This document shows positions 32,058-40,972 of a stretch of DNA of 64,000 bases, in pieces. The notes below the pieces were generated by a model. That model saw only the letters and a program-made list of their open reading frames with translations. It had not been told where the DNA came from and did not search any database. Made by a program: the position numbers and the translations under genes. Numbering within the stretch: the first letter of the stretch is position 1; each line of letters begins with the position of its first letter. Source of the stretch: Tichowtungia sp964398915 (lineage in GTDB: Bacteria; Verrucomicrobiota; Kiritimatiellia; Kiritimatiellales; Tichowtungiaceae); assembly GCA_964398915.1 (NCBI GenBank), contig CAYNOR010000003.1, positions 174,699 to 238,698 of the forward strand, given 5' to 3'.

Positions 32058-32891
32058 TTAACCGAAATGTTTTTCGATATCGCGTACGATCATGCGGATC
32101 ATATCCGCATCAACCTGATTTTTTTTCATCAGGCAGGCGCGATCAACCGCCAGTTTGCAGACGCGGTTAATCTGGCGGGGGCATCCGCCGGAGAACGAAA
32201 AGAGGGGGTCAATGCTGTTCGGATTGAAAATGTCGGTCTTTTCGGCACCTGCTGTCTTTAAGCGGTGTTCGAGATAGGGCGACATTTCTTCATAGCGCAG
32301 ATTTTTCAGATAGCAGAACATACCAAGGCGCTGATAAATCTGAGGCAGGGCGCTTAGTTTCGCTTTTAATTCCGGCTGACCGGAAAGGATAACCGTCAGC
32401 ACCGATTCCTGCTGGTTGTAATTTGTCAGGCATTTCAGTTCGTCAAGGCACTCTTCGCTTAAGAATTGTGCTTCATCCAAAATCAGAATGAGGTGTTTGC
32501 CGATAGAGCTGACTTTATTGTGCAAAAGCTGTTCGAATTCTTTCAGTAGATAGTATTTATCGTCAGTCAGTGCTGCCTCACCTTTGCCTCGCAGCTGCTG
32601 ATTGATTTCCGCCAGAATGTGTTCGAAGGGCAGGTGGGCGGTGTGGAGTTTAATAGTTGTGTAAAGATCCTTGCGCAGGCGGGACGTCAGTACATTAAGC
32701 ACCATTGTTTTTCCGCTGCCGATCTCGCCGGTCATGGCCCCCATACCCATTCCGCGGTCAGAGACGAGGTAGAGAAGGCGCGCCAAGGCCTCACCGTGAG
32801 CCTCGCTTTCATAGAAAAACTGTGCCTCGCAGTTTGACTCGAATGGCGGCTGTCTCATTTTCCAGAAGGATAGATATTCCATAACACTCAA
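32058..32891 (-). CDS. ExeA/GspA-type AAA ATPase of polysaccharide/exosortase loci
   Basis: A 277-residue AAA ATPase starting with the family block YLSFWKMRQPPFE and SEAHGEALARLLYLV. Walker A is GEIGSGKTMVLN near residue 58, Walker B LILILDEAQFL near 138, and the sensor/arginine-finger region SGGCPRQINRVCKLA near 238. This family (GspA/ExeA, MshM, and the XrtA-associated secretion ATPases) is typical of T2SS and exosortase-linked exopolysaccharide loci. Here it is the first gene of the minus-strand polysaccharide operon. No exosortase gene is visible in the window. Confidence 0.88.
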   Translation of the reverse strand: MSVMEYLSFWKMRQPPFESNCEAQFFYESEAHGEALARLLYLVSDRGMGMGAMTGEIGSGKTMVLNVLTSRLRKDLYTTIKLHTAHLPFEHILAEINQQLRGKGEAALTDDKYYLLKEFEQLLHNKVSSIGKHLILILDEAQFLSEECLDELKCLTNYNQQESVLTVILSGQPELKAKLSALPQIYQRLGMFCYLKNLRYEEMSPYLEHRLKTAGAEKTDIFNPNSIDPLFSFSGGCPRQINRVCKLAVDRACLMKKNQVDADMIRMIVRDIEKHFG

Positions 32892-33060
32892 CCCTGTTTT
32901 TATTGGACGATAGAGTAAATCAGCTGGGTCTCTTTTGGAAGGGAAAACTTACAACTAATTATCTATAATGCATTTGTAGTGGTTTGGGTCGGAATAACGG
33001 CGAGGGTATGATTCCCCAATGGCTGAATAAACGGGTTTAAAAATTCAAAACATTGCAAAC

Positions 33061-33089
33061 TTTGCTTTCAATGCGTGTCTGCGTATGAT
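33061..33089 (+). promoter_or_regulatory. Possible promoter of lolC
   Basis: TTTGCT (33061-33066), a 17-base spacer and TATGAT (33084-33089) lie 12 bases before the lolC start, which would leave a very short leader. The 209-base gap between the divergent polysaccharide and lolC operons shows no other clear feature. Confidence 0.3.
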
Positions 33090-33100
33090 GTACCGCATTC

Positions 33101-34330
33101 ATGAAACAGTCCTTTTCTTTATTTCTGGCGTTTAAGTATCTGAAGCCTAAGCGGTCATTCCTTTCGGTTGTTACGTTGCTTTCGCTTCTCGGCGTCACAC
33201 TCGGTGTGGCCGTGCTTATCATCGTTCTTTCGGTGATGACCGGCTTCGATGAAACATGGCGCGAACGGATTCTTAGCTTTAATGCACACGTCAAAGTGAA
33301 CGAACACGGCGGCCTTGTGCGTCAGCCGGAAAAACTGCTGAACGCTCTTAAACGGGTCAATGGAATCATTGGCGCGGCTCCCAATCTCGAAGGGTTGGTT
33401 TTTGTGCAGGTTGGCGAAAATGCGCAGCCGGTTCAACTGCGAGGCGTCGACCCAGTGCTGGAGCGGACGGTCAGTAAAGTGCCTGAAAATATGGTGGAAG
33501 GCAAGTTTTCGGTCGGTTACGGTGAAATTGTTGTCGGGCGGGACCTTGCCCTGCGCCTTGGGCTCCGCCTCGGCAGTAAATTATTGGTCTATTCACCGCA
33601 AAATTTTGTTTCGCGGGATGAATTACGCCTGCCCGAAGAGCTGGCCGTGAGCGGTATTTTTGAAGTCGGTATGTATGAAATTGACGCTGGTTATGTGCTG
33701 ACATCGCTCGAAACCGCCCGTTCTGTTTACAACATAGAGCAGGGCGTCCACTCTATTCAGGTGATGACAGCCGATCCGATGTCGGCGCCTCGTGTTGCCC
33801 GCGATATTCGTGCCGTGCTCGGACAGTTTTTTGAAGCGCGTACATGGATTGACCTCAACAGTCAGCTGTTTACCGCGCTTCAGACTGAGAAAAATATGAT
33901 GTTTTTTCTGCTCATCTTTATCACCATTGTCGCGGCATTCGGCATCACCAATACGCTGATAACACTCACGGTGCAGAAAACCCATGAGATCGGATTATTG
34001 AAAGCCATTGGGTTTTCCAATCGACGAATTGTTGCCATATTCCTGTGGATCGGCATGGTACAAGGTATCATCGGAACGGGAATGGGCTTAGGACTCGGCT
34101 TGCTGGCATTGCGCTATCGCAATGAATTGCTCAACTTTATTTCGTCGCAGTTCCGGGTCGATCTGCTTCCGAAAGAACTTTACCAGCTCAGCCAGATTCC
34201 GTCGCATACTACCACGAATGACGTGGTTACCGTTTGCGTCACTGTTTTGATTATTTGCACACTCGCCGGCCTTGTTCCCGCCTGGCGTGCCGCCCGTCTT
34301 GAACCTGTGGAGGCTTTACGCAATGAGTAA
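33101..34330 (+). CDS. lolC: Lipoprotein-releasing ABC transporter permease (LolC/E/F type)
   Basis: A 409-residue FtsX/MacB-type permease with four membrane helices: one near residue 25-50 (LSVVTLLSLLGVTLGVAVLII), a large periplasmic domain, and three in the last 140 residues (FFLLIFITIVAAFGITNTLI, then AIFLWIGMVQGIIGTGMGLG, and VVTVCVTVLIICTLAGLVPA). The EIGLLKAIGFSNRRI coupling helix and the closing RAARLEPVEALRNE are diagnostic. It works with LolD to extract outer-membrane lipoproteins. Only one permease gene is present, so a homodimer (LolF-like) is likely unless another lies elsewhere. Confidence 0.92.
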   Translation: MKQSFSLFLAFKYLKPKRSFLSVVTLLSLLGVTLGVAVLIIVLSVMTGFDETWRERILSFNAHVKVNEHGGLVRQPEKLLNALKRVNGIIGAAPNLEGLVFVQVGENAQPVQLRGVDPVLERTVSKVPENMVEGKFSVGYGEIVVGRDLALRLGLRLGSKLLVYSPQNFVSRDELRLPEELAVSGIFEVGMYEIDAGYVLTSLETARSVYNIEQGVHSIQVMTADPMSAPRVARDIRAVLGQFFEARTWIDLNSQLFTALQTEKNMMFFLLIFITIVAAFGITNTLITLTVQKTHEIGLLKAIGFSNRRIVAIFLWIGMVQGIIGTGMGLGLGLLALRYRNELLNFISSQFRVDLLPKELYQLSQIPSHTTTNDVVTVCVTVLIICTLAGLVPAWRAARLEPVEALRNE

Positions 34331-34997
34331 TGTGATTTTAAGGGCCGAGGAGGTGCATAAGACCTACCACATCGGCAAGCGTGCAGTGGAGGTGCTACAT
34401 GGTGTGTCGCTGACGATTAAGCGCGGCGAGACACTTTCCATTATGGGAGCCAGCGGCGCCGGTAAGAGTACGCTGATGCATATTCTCGGCGGACTGGACC
34501 GTCCGGATTCCGGCGACATCTTTTTCGAGGATGCCAGTTTGGTTAAAATGAATCCGGCGAAGCGCGCGGCGTTCCGTGCGAAGCGTTGCGGCTTTATTTT
34601 CCAAAGCTACCATCTGTTGCCGGAGCTGGATGTCCGCCAGAATGTCATTCTGCCGTCAATGGCTGCCGGGAACGGGCGCGATGTGAAGGCCCGGGCGGAA
34701 GAACTTCTCGAAAAGGTCGGGCTGGCCGGCCGGATGGATCATCGCCCCATGGAGCTTTCCGGCGGTGAGCAGCAGCGCGTAGCGATTGCCCGGTCGCTGA
34801 TGAATGATCCGGATTTGATTCTGGCGGATGAACCGACCGGCAATCTGGATTCTCATACCGGCGAAAATATATTGAATAACCTCTTTGATTTAGCGCAATC
34901 TGCGAACCGCACACTGATTATGGTGACACATAACGAACAGGTGGCAGGCCGTTGTCAGCGTGAACTGATTTTAAAAGATGGTAAACTGGAAGAATAG
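34323..34997 (+). CDS. lolD: Lipoprotein-releasing ABC transporter ATPase LolD
   Basis: Starts at ATG 34323, overlapping the lolC stop by 8 bases (a longer frame from 34272 lies inside lolC). The 224-residue ATPase has Walker A GASGAGKSTLMHIL near residue 42, Q-loop IFQSYHLLPE, signature LSGGEQQRVAIARSL near 147 and Walker B LILADEPTGNLD near 167. The FQSYHLLPELDVRQNV run is typical of LolD/MacB-type ATPases. Confidence 0.94.
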   Translation: MSNVILRAEEVHKTYHIGKRAVEVLHGVSLTIKRGETLSIMGASGAGKSTLMHILGGLDRPDSGDIFFEDASLVKMNPAKRAAFRAKRCGFIFQSYHLLPELDVRQNVILPSMAAGNGRDVKARAEELLEKVGLAGRMDHRPMELSGGEQQRVAIARSLMNDPDLILADEPTGNLDSHTGENILNNLFDLAQSANRTLIMVTHNEQVAGRCQRELILKDGKLEE

Positions 34998-35007
34998 GAA
35001 CAGAACG

Positions 35008-35877
35008 ATGAAAATATTTTTAAATGGCAACTTGGTGGATGAAAAAGATGCGGTGGTGTCGGTTTTTGACCACGGCCTGTTGTACGGCGACGGCGTTTTT
35101 GAAGGCACCCGGGTTTATGATGGCAACATTGCCTTTCTTAACGAGCATATGGATCGGTTGCTCGACTCGGCAAAAGTTATTGCATTAGACGTTGGAATGA
35201 CCAAGGAAGATTTGATTACAGCCACCGTTGAAACCTGCCGGGCCAATGGAATCAAAAACGGGTATTTGCGGCATGTCGTCACGCGCGGCGTTGGATCGCT
35301 TGGGCTTAATCCCTATCAGTGCAAGAAGGCGCAAGTCATCATCATTGCCGCTGATATTCAGCTTTATCCGGCCGATTTGTACGAAAAAGGGATGAAAATT
35401 ATCACCGCCGGAACCATCCGGAATATGGCGGAAGCCGTTAATCCGCGTGTCAAAAGCCTGAACTATCTCAACAACATCATGGCTAAAATTGAGGCAATCA
35501 ATGCCGGCGTGATGGAATGTCTCATGCTCAATTCTCAGGGTTTTATCGCTGAAGCGTCGGGTGATAATGTGTTTATTATTAAAGGCAATAAGTTGATGAC
35601 TCCGCCCACATGGTGCGGCGGACTGGAGGGGATCACGCGCGACAAGGTCATGCAGGTGGCCCGCGAGCTTGGCATGGAAGTCTCTGAAAATGTCATGACT
35701 CGCTATGAAATCTGGACGGCTGATGAGGTTTTTTTAACCGGCACAGCAGCGGAAGTGATTGCGGTGGTCGATCTTGACCGGCGTATGATCGGATCCGGCA
35801 AACCGGGGCCTCTTACAAAAAAACTGGCGTCAGCCTACCGGAAACTCGCCGGAACCGATGGTATCAAGGTTCAGTAG
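35008..35877 (+). CDS. ilvE: Branched-chain amino-acid aminotransferase (class IV PLP)
   Basis: Final transamination in Leu/Ile/Val synthesis or first step of their breakdown. Start at ATG 35008 behind AGGAACA, 289 residues. Fold-type IV PLP motifs: DHGLLYGDGVFEGTR near residue 20, the lysine-bearing RVKSLNYLNNIMA near 155 that forms the Schiff base, and EASGDNVFIIKG near 190 followed by GITRDKV. The short length and sequence are closest to the small archaeal/bacterial IlvE type; D-amino-acid aminotransferase is an alternative in this fold class. Confidence 0.88.
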   Translation: MKIFLNGNLVDEKDAVVSVFDHGLLYGDGVFEGTRVYDGNIAFLNEHMDRLLDSAKVIALDVGMTKEDLITATVETCRANGIKNGYLRHVVTRGVGSLGLNPYQCKKAQVIIIAADIQLYPADLYEKGMKIITAGTIRNMAEAVNPRVKSLNYLNNIMAKIEAINAGVMECLMLNSQGFIAEASGDNVFIIKGNKLMTPPTWCGGLEGITRDKVMQVARELGMEVSENVMTRYEIWTADEVFLTGTAAEVIAVVDLDRRMIGSGKPGPLTKKLASAYRKLAGTDGIKVQ

Positions 35878-35886
35878 GAACAGCTC

Positions 35887-36393
35887 ATGAAGTGTGATCT
35901 CTGCGATAAAGAAGCGGTCGTACATATGACTCAGGTCGTCAACGACGAGACGAAAGAGATTCATCTCTGCGAAGAGCATGCCAAAGCGCAGGGTATTGAT
36001 CTGAACAGCCCGATTTCTATTACGGATATTCTGATGGGGCTGAGCGGCACGCAGAAGAATATTGCCAGTGAACTGAGCCTTGCCTGTCCGCGTTGCGGTA
36101 TGACCCGCGAGGAATTCCGAAAAACCGGACGGCTGGGCTGCCCGGAATGTTACAAAACCTTTATGGCCGAACTGACGATGGCGATTAAAGCCATGCATCA
36201 CAGCGGGCAGCATCTCGGCAAGATTCCGGCGCGCGAAGGCGTGCAGACCCGGATGAAGTCGAAAATAGCCCGTCTGCAAAAAGATCTTGAGGCAGCGATT
36301 GCCCGTGAGGATTTTGAACAAGCGGCCAAATTGCGCGATCAAATCAAAAAATGCCGTGACGAAGGCGGTCCGGATGAGAAAGACAGGAAATGA
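35887..36393 (+). CDS. mcsA: McsA: zinc-finger activator of arginine kinase
   Basis: A 168-residue protein with treble-clef-like cysteine pairs (CDLC at 3-6, CEEH near 31, CPRC near 75, CPEC near 93) and a C-terminal coiled UVR motif (EDFEQAAKLRDQIKKC). In Firmicutes McsA binds and activates McsB and links it to ClpC quality control. It overlaps mcsB by 4 bases. No ctsR or clpC gene is adjacent, unlike the Bacillus operon. Confidence 0.92.
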   Translation: MKCDLCDKEAVVHMTQVVNDETKEIHLCEEHAKAQGIDLNSPISITDILMGLSGTQKNIASELSLACPRCGMTREEFRKTGRLGCPECYKTFMAELTMAIKAMHHSGQHLGKIPAREGVQTRMKSKIARLQKDLEAAIAREDFEQAAKLRDQIKKCRDEGGPDEKDRK

Positions 36394-37439
36394 CTCTCGA
36401 TGGATTTTTAGAGCGCCACGGTGGTTGGTTGGAAGCGGGGCCTGAAGAAGGCCCCGTTATCAGCAGTCGCGTCCGTCTTGCGCGTAATCTGCGCGATACA
36501 ACATTCCCAGGGTGGGCTTCGAAGGAGGTGCGTGACCGTGTCTGGAACGAAGTGGTGCTGGCTTTCGACGGCGTTGCAGGCAATACGGGCTTTTTGCGCT
36601 GGCGCATGGATGAGCTGAGTGCGCTGGACCGCGACTTGCTTTTTGAACGTCACTTAATCAGTCGTGAGCTGGCCGACCGCCAGACGGGTAGCGGTGTATT
36701 CGTCAACGAAGACGAGTGCCGCGCTGTGATGGTCAACGAAGAAGATCACATCCGCCTGCAATCCCTCCAGCCCGGACTGAATCTTCAAAAGGCGTGGGAA
36801 GTGGCCGACGCATTAGATAACGCGCTCGAACAAGGCTTATCATATGCCTTTTCCAGTAAGCTTGGCTACCTCACGGCTTGTCCATCGAATGTCGGTACCG
36901 GCCTGCGCGCCAGCGTTATGCTACATCTCCCGGGCCTCGTTTTAACCGAAGAAATTAAACCGGTGATCAATGCGGTTTCAAAAATCGGTCTTGCCGTGCG
37001 CGGATTGTGGGGCGAAGGCTCCGAAGCCTCCGGCCACATGTTCCAGATTTCGAATCAGGTTACGCTGGGCCGTCCGGAAACGGAGATCATTGCCAACCTC
37101 GAACAGATTGTTCTCGAAGTTATTGAGCATGAAAAAAATGCACGCCTGCGGCTGATGAGTACTCAGGAAATCCGCGTACACGACCACATCGGCCGTGCCT
37201 ATGGCATTCTGGCTAACGCCGCACTGATGACCACCGGCGAAGGACTTGACCTGCTCTCCGCGTTGCGAATGGGCGCCGATCTCGGGCTGTTGCCGAAAAT
37301 AGCGCGGCGCGAAATTGACCGGCTTTTTATCCGGATACATCCGGCCCATCTGCAGAAAGAAACCGAGACGGCATTGAATCCGGAAGAACGCGATATCAAG
37401 CGGGCAAAACTTATTCGCAAATTTTTGGAAGATAAATGA
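36390..37439 (+). CDS. mcsB: Protein arginine kinase McsB
   Basis: Phosphorylates arginine residues of proteins, a degradation tag for ClpCP in Gram-positive bacteria. The 349-residue phosphagen-kinase-fold protein shows the nucleotide-binding SSRVRLARNLRD near residue 26, the NEEDHIRLQ loop near 118, the catalytic-cysteine segment LTACPSNVGTGLRAS near 165 and TQEIRVHDHIGRAYG near 255. Coupled on both sides by ATGA overlaps: mcsA upstream and trpA downstream. Presence in an LPS-bearing genome suggests arginine phosphorylation works here with a different protease partner arrangement. Confidence 0.94.
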   Translation: MTLDGFLERHGGWLEAGPEEGPVISSRVRLARNLRDTTFPGWASKEVRDRVWNEVVLAFDGVAGNTGFLRWRMDELSALDRDLLFERHLISRELADRQTGSGVFVNEDECRAVMVNEEDHIRLQSLQPGLNLQKAWEVADALDNALEQGLSYAFSSKLGYLTACPSNVGTGLRASVMLHLPGLVLTEEIKPVINAVSKIGLAVRGLWGEGSEASGHMFQISNQVTLGRPETEIIANLEQIVLEVIEHEKNARLRLMSTQEIRVHDHIGRAYGILANAALMTTGEGLDLLSALRMGADLGLLPKIARREIDRLFIRIHPAHLQKETETALNPEERDIKRAKLIRKFLEDK

Positions 37440-38242
37440 AGAAAACACGTGTTGATTTAAAATTCGCCGCTCTGAAGGAACAGGGCGAAAAAGGATTTAT
37501 CGCCTACATTGGCGCGGGCGATCCGTCGCTCGACGAAACCGTCGATATCGTCCTGCGCCTTGAAGATGCCGGAGTGGATTTGGTCGAACTCGGTCTGCCG
37601 TTTTCCGACCCGCTGGCCGACGGACGCGTCAATCAGGACTCTGCCACCCGCGCGCTGGCTGCTGGCGCCACCTTTGACGGTGTGATGGACATGGTTCGTA
37701 AAGTCCGCGAGCGCTCACAGATATCACTGATTTTCTACGCATACCTCAACACGCTCTACGCCCGCGGTTTTGAAAAGGCCATGAACGAAGCTTCTGCGGC
37801 AGGCATTGATGGATTTCTGATTCTCGATATGCCGCGCGAAGAAGCCGGACCGTATAAAAAATTTATTTCCGCAGCCAACCTCAACAGCATCGTGCTCATC
37901 ACTCCGACCACGCCGGAAGAGCGGATGAAACAGATCGTTAAAGACGCCAACGGCTTTGTCTATTGTGTTTCCCGCGAAGGGGTCACCGGTGTGCGCGACT
38001 CGATTGCCGAAGGCGCACGCGGACTGGTTGCCAAAATTCAGACGCACACCAAACTGCCCGTCGCGCTTGGTTTCGGAATCGGTACGCCGCAACAGGCCGC
38101 CGAAGCCGCGTCGTTTGCAGACGCCGTCGTCGTCGGCAGCGCCATCGTCAATAAATTCCACAACAACCCGCACACGCCGGAAGGCCGTGCCGATGCCGCA
38201 AAATTTGTTGCCGAGATGGTGAAGGCAGTTAAGGAGGGTTAA
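37436..38242 (+). CDS. trpA: Tryptophan synthase alpha chain
   Basis: Cleaves indole-3-glycerol phosphate to indole for the beta subunit. A 268-residue TIM barrel with the catalytic glutamate in VELGLPFSDPLADG near residue 46, the aspartate in YIGAGDPSLDE-type and later loops, SREGVTGVR near 178 and GFGIGTPQQA near 210. It overlaps mcsB by 4 bases. trpB is not in the window, so the subunits are encoded apart or trpB lies elsewhere. Confidence 0.94.
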   Translation: MKKTRVDLKFAALKEQGEKGFIAYIGAGDPSLDETVDIVLRLEDAGVDLVELGLPFSDPLADGRVNQDSATRALAAGATFDGVMDMVRKVRERSQISLIFYAYLNTLYARGFEKAMNEASAAGIDGFLILDMPREEAGPYKKFISAANLNSIVLITPTTPEERMKQIVKDANGFVYCVSREGVTGVRDSIAEGARGLVAKIQTHTKLPVALGFGIGTPQQAAEAASFADAVVVGSAIVNKFHNNPHTPEGRADAAKFVAEMVKAVKEG

Positions 38243-38243
38243 A

Positions 38244-39326
38244 ATGTCGGGACGTTATGCAGTGATTATGGCGGGCGGGAAGGGTGAGCGGTTCTGGCCG
38301 TTGAGTACGTCGAAGCATCCGAAGCAGTTGCTGGCGCTGGTCGGCGATAAGGCGTTGATCGCGCAGGCCGTTGAGCGTCTCGACGGGTTGATTCCGCCGG
38401 AAAATGTTTTCGTCGTAACGAATGCCGATCTCGTGGAGGCGACGCGCGCGGCGGCTCCGATGCTTCCGCCGGAAAATATTGTCGGCGAGCCGATTGGTCG
38501 CGATACGGCTGCGGCAGTAGCCTGTGGCGGGGCACTGGTCGGCGCACGCGACCCGAATGCGGTGTTTGCCGTGCTGACGGCCGATCAGGTGATGGGCGAT
38601 CTGGATGTTTTTAAAGCAACTTTGCGCGGCGGGATGGATCTGGCGGAGAAAAATGAAATGCTGGTGACAATCGGGATTCAGCCGACGTTTCCGAGTACCG
38701 GCTTCGGCTACATTGAGTCCGGCGCGGATTTCGCCAAGGCGGAAGGTGTTCAGTTCAAGAAGGCGGTACGGTTTGTCGAGAAGCCGGCTTTGCCAAAGGC
38801 TCAGGAGTATCTGGCCAGCGGGAAGTTTTTCTGGAACTCAGGCATGTTTATCTGGTCGGTTCCAACCCTTGGGAAGGCTTTTGCTGCCCATTGTCCGGAA
38901 ATGAAGAAGCTGATGGACGAGCTGACGGTGTACGCAAAGCGCGGCGAAATCTTCCGGGGTTTGGAAAAAATCTATCCGACCCTTGGAAGAATCTCAGTGG
39001 ATTACGCGCTGATGGAGAAGGCGGATAACATTGTGATGGCCTGCGGGACGTTTGTCTGGGATGATGTGGGTTCGTGGCCTGCGCTGGAAAGTCATTTTGA
39101 AAAAGATTCCGGCGGCAACACGCTGATCGGGACCTGCGCTCAAATTGATTCGAAGAACAATGTCATTTATTCCAAGGATCGGTTGACGGCGGTGATCGGC
39201 GCGGAGAATCTGGTGGTGGTTCAGGCTGACGGTGTGACCTTGGTGTGTCCGAAAGACCGGGCGCAGGATATTAAAAAGATGGTGACCGCGTTACGCGAAA
39301 ACGGCTCTTTTGACAATCTTCTTTAA
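38244..39326 (+). CDS. manC: Mannose-1-phosphate guanylyltransferase
   Basis: Makes GDP-mannose from mannose-1-phosphate and GTP for cell-surface glycans. The 360-residue protein is the single-domain form: signature MAGGKGERFWPLS near residue 9, VLTADQVM near 110, STGFGYIE near 152, the FVEKP motif near 177 and FWNSGMFIW near 195. There is no C-terminal phosphomannose isomerase domain. A near-perfect TAAGGAGGG ribosome-binding site in front explains its start two bases after trpA. Confidence 0.94.
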   Translation: MSGRYAVIMAGGKGERFWPLSTSKHPKQLLALVGDKALIAQAVERLDGLIPPENVFVVTNADLVEATRAAAPMLPPENIVGEPIGRDTAAAVACGGALVGARDPNAVFAVLTADQVMGDLDVFKATLRGGMDLAEKNEMLVTIGIQPTFPSTGFGYIESGADFAKAEGVQFKKAVRFVEKPALPKAQEYLASGKFFWNSGMFIWSVPTLGKAFAAHCPEMKKLMDELTVYAKRGEIFRGLEKIYPTLGRISVDYALMEKADNIVMACGTFVWDDVGSWPALESHFEKDSGGNTLIGTCAQIDSKNNVIYSKDRLTAVIGAENLVVVQADGVTLVCPKDRAQDIKKMVTALRENGSFDNLL

Positions 39327-39339
39327 CAGGGAGGGAATC

Positions 39340-39828
39340 ATGGATGCGTGGCTGAAGGAGTTCTATGAGTTGTTCGTGTATTTTTTCGGCAGAGCGACGC
39401 CATCTGAAACATACATGGTTATTCTGCTTTGCGTGCTGTTCGGCGCACTGGCTTTGAGTCGGGTTAGTACGAAGTTGGGCGCACTGGGAGCCTTTTATAC
39501 CACCGGCGTTCTATTGACCTCTGCCGGTCTAACAGTCATTGTCGTTACGTTATCCGTTCTTCCGTTTCTTGATTTTCATGCATGGTGGATGACGTTGGCT
39601 GTGCCGTGCACAGGGATTCTGTTAGTGGTCTTGCCGCTGACGATGCTGTTTCAAAAATGCGGATATGTTACATCACTGATTGCCTGGACAGTGACACTGC
39701 TTGTAATTACGGCGATTTTAACTTTAGAGCCGATGGCCATGCGGTCGATTGAAAAAAAATTAGAAAAGGCGATAAAAAACGGCATGCGGCTTGAGCAACA
39801 CCGGCTCGAAACGGAGCAGTTAAAATAA
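39340..39828 (+). CDS. Hypothetical four-helix membrane protein
   Basis: Start at ATG 39340 after AGGGAGG; a longer frame begins inside manC. The 162 residues hold about four hydrophobic helices (residues 26-42, 48-75, 82-108 and 115-135) and a charged C-terminal helix (EKKLEKAIKNGMRLEQHRLE) on one side of the membrane. No family was recognised. Its stop overlaps the ruvX start by one base. Confidence 0.75.
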   Translation: MDAWLKEFYELFVYFFGRATPSETYMVILLCVLFGALALSRVSTKLGALGAFYTTGVLLTSAGLTVIVVTLSVLPFLDFHAWWMTLAVPCTGILLVVLPLTMLFQKCGYVTSLIAWTVTLLVITAILTLEPMAMRSIEKKLEKAIKNGMRLEQHRLETEQLK

Positions 39829-40235
39829 TGGGAAGAATCCTTGGGATTGATCACGGCGATGTGAGGATAGGGATCGCGTTGAGTGACCCGACGGCGTTTC
39901 TGGCGTCGTCGCTTTGTGTTCTTGATAGCACCAATGCCGGATTGGATCGAATTGTTGCGTTGATTGGCGAGCATCAGGTCGACAAGATCGTCGTTGGGCT
40001 TCCCCGTAATATGGACGGTTCATATGGGCCGGCGACTGGGAAGGTGCGTGCTTTTATTGAAAAATTGAAGACCAAAACGGATGTTCCGGTTTTTGAGTGG
40101 GATGAGCGGCTCAGTACAGTGAGTGCGCATAATGCTTTGCGTGAGGCGGGTTTTAACGGGAAAAAGCGCAAGGGTGTGGTGGATAAAGTAGCTGCGCAGA
40201 TCATTTTGCAGAATTATCTCGATGCACAGGTATAA
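39828..40235 (+). CDS. ruvX: Putative pre-16S rRNA nuclease / Holliday-junction resolvase-like (YqgF)
   Basis: A 135-residue RNase H-fold protein with the first catalytic aspartate in GIDHGDVRIGIALSD (residues 5-19), VVGLPRNMDGSYGP near 60 and the WDERLSTVSA acidic motif near 88, ending KVAAQIILQNYLD. YqgF matures the 5' end of 16S rRNA in E. coli; the resolvase name is historical. Confidence 0.93.
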   Translation: MGRILGIDHGDVRIGIALSDPTAFLASSLCVLDSTNAGLDRIVALIGEHQVDKIVVGLPRNMDGSYGPATGKVRAFIEKLKTKTDVPVFEWDERLSTVSAHNALREAGFNGKKRKGVVDKVAAQIILQNYLDAQV

Positions 40236-40241
40236 ACAAGG

Positions 40242-40270
40242 TTGACAATTCAAAGGTATGCAGTAACTAT
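40242..40270 (+). promoter_or_regulatory. Possible promoter of coaE-rho
   Basis: A perfect TTGACA at 40242-40247 is followed after 17 bases by AACTAT (40265-40270), a weak -10. It sits in the 113-base gap between ruvX and coaE. Confidence 0.35.
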
Positions 40271-40348
40271 TTGAAGACATTCCGGCATTTATCCTGTTTT
40301 TATGAACATGCCAGTCGGCCGGACTTCTGTTTATCCTTCAAATAATTT

Positions 40349-40972
40349 ATGAATTCAGCGAAAGCGATCATTCTCGGCGTTACCGGTGGTATTGCCTGCG
40401 GTAAGACGGAAACGGGGCGAATTTTGTCCGCAGACGGGTTCATGGTGCTGGATAGTGATTTTCTGGCACATGAGCTGATGGGTAAAGGGCGTCCGGTTTA
40501 TGAACAGGTGGTTGAACATTTCGGCAGGGCGATATTGGCGGAGAATGAAGAAATCAACCGGACGAAGCTTGGCCAGATAGTCTTTGCCGATCCTCAGGAA
40601 CGTGCGGTGCTGAATCGATTGGTTCATCCGTCCGTACTAAAAAACGCACACGAATGGATTGAGGCTTGCCGCGAGGCGCAGGAAGATGCGGCGGTGCTGG
40701 TGCCGCTTCTGTTTGAATCGGGCTGGACGAAGGGTTGGGACGCCGTACTTTGTGTAACGGCTCCAGAAGAACAGATTTTCCAAAGGTTGGAGAATCGCGG
40801 ATTTTTGAAAAAAGATGCGGTTAAACGGATTGAAGCTCAGATGTCGCTGATCGAAAAGGCAGCGCTGGCGGATTTTGTAATCGAAAACGATGGAACGCTG
40901 GAATCCTTGCGCTGTCGGGTGTGTGATCTTGTCGAAGTGATTAGATGTGAGAAGAGGAAGAGTTATGAGTGA
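40349..40972 (+). CDS. coaE: Dephospho-CoA kinase
   Basis: Last step of CoA synthesis, phosphorylating the ribose 3'-hydroxyl. The 207 residues carry the P-loop GVTGGIACGKTETG near residue 10, the DSDFLAHELM lid region near 36 and VPLLFESGW near 120. Its stop overlaps the rho start by 8 bases. Together with panD elsewhere in the window it covers part of CoA synthesis. Confidence 0.93.
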   Translation: MNSAKAIILGVTGGIACGKTETGRILSADGFMVLDSDFLAHELMGKGRPVYEQVVEHFGRAILAENEEINRTKLGQIVFADPQERAVLNRLVHPSVLKNAHEWIEACREAQEDAAVLVPLLFESGWTKGWDAVLCVTAPEEQIFQRLENRGFLKKDAVKRIEAQMSLIEKAALADFVIENDGTLESLRCRVCDLVEVIRCEKRKSYE

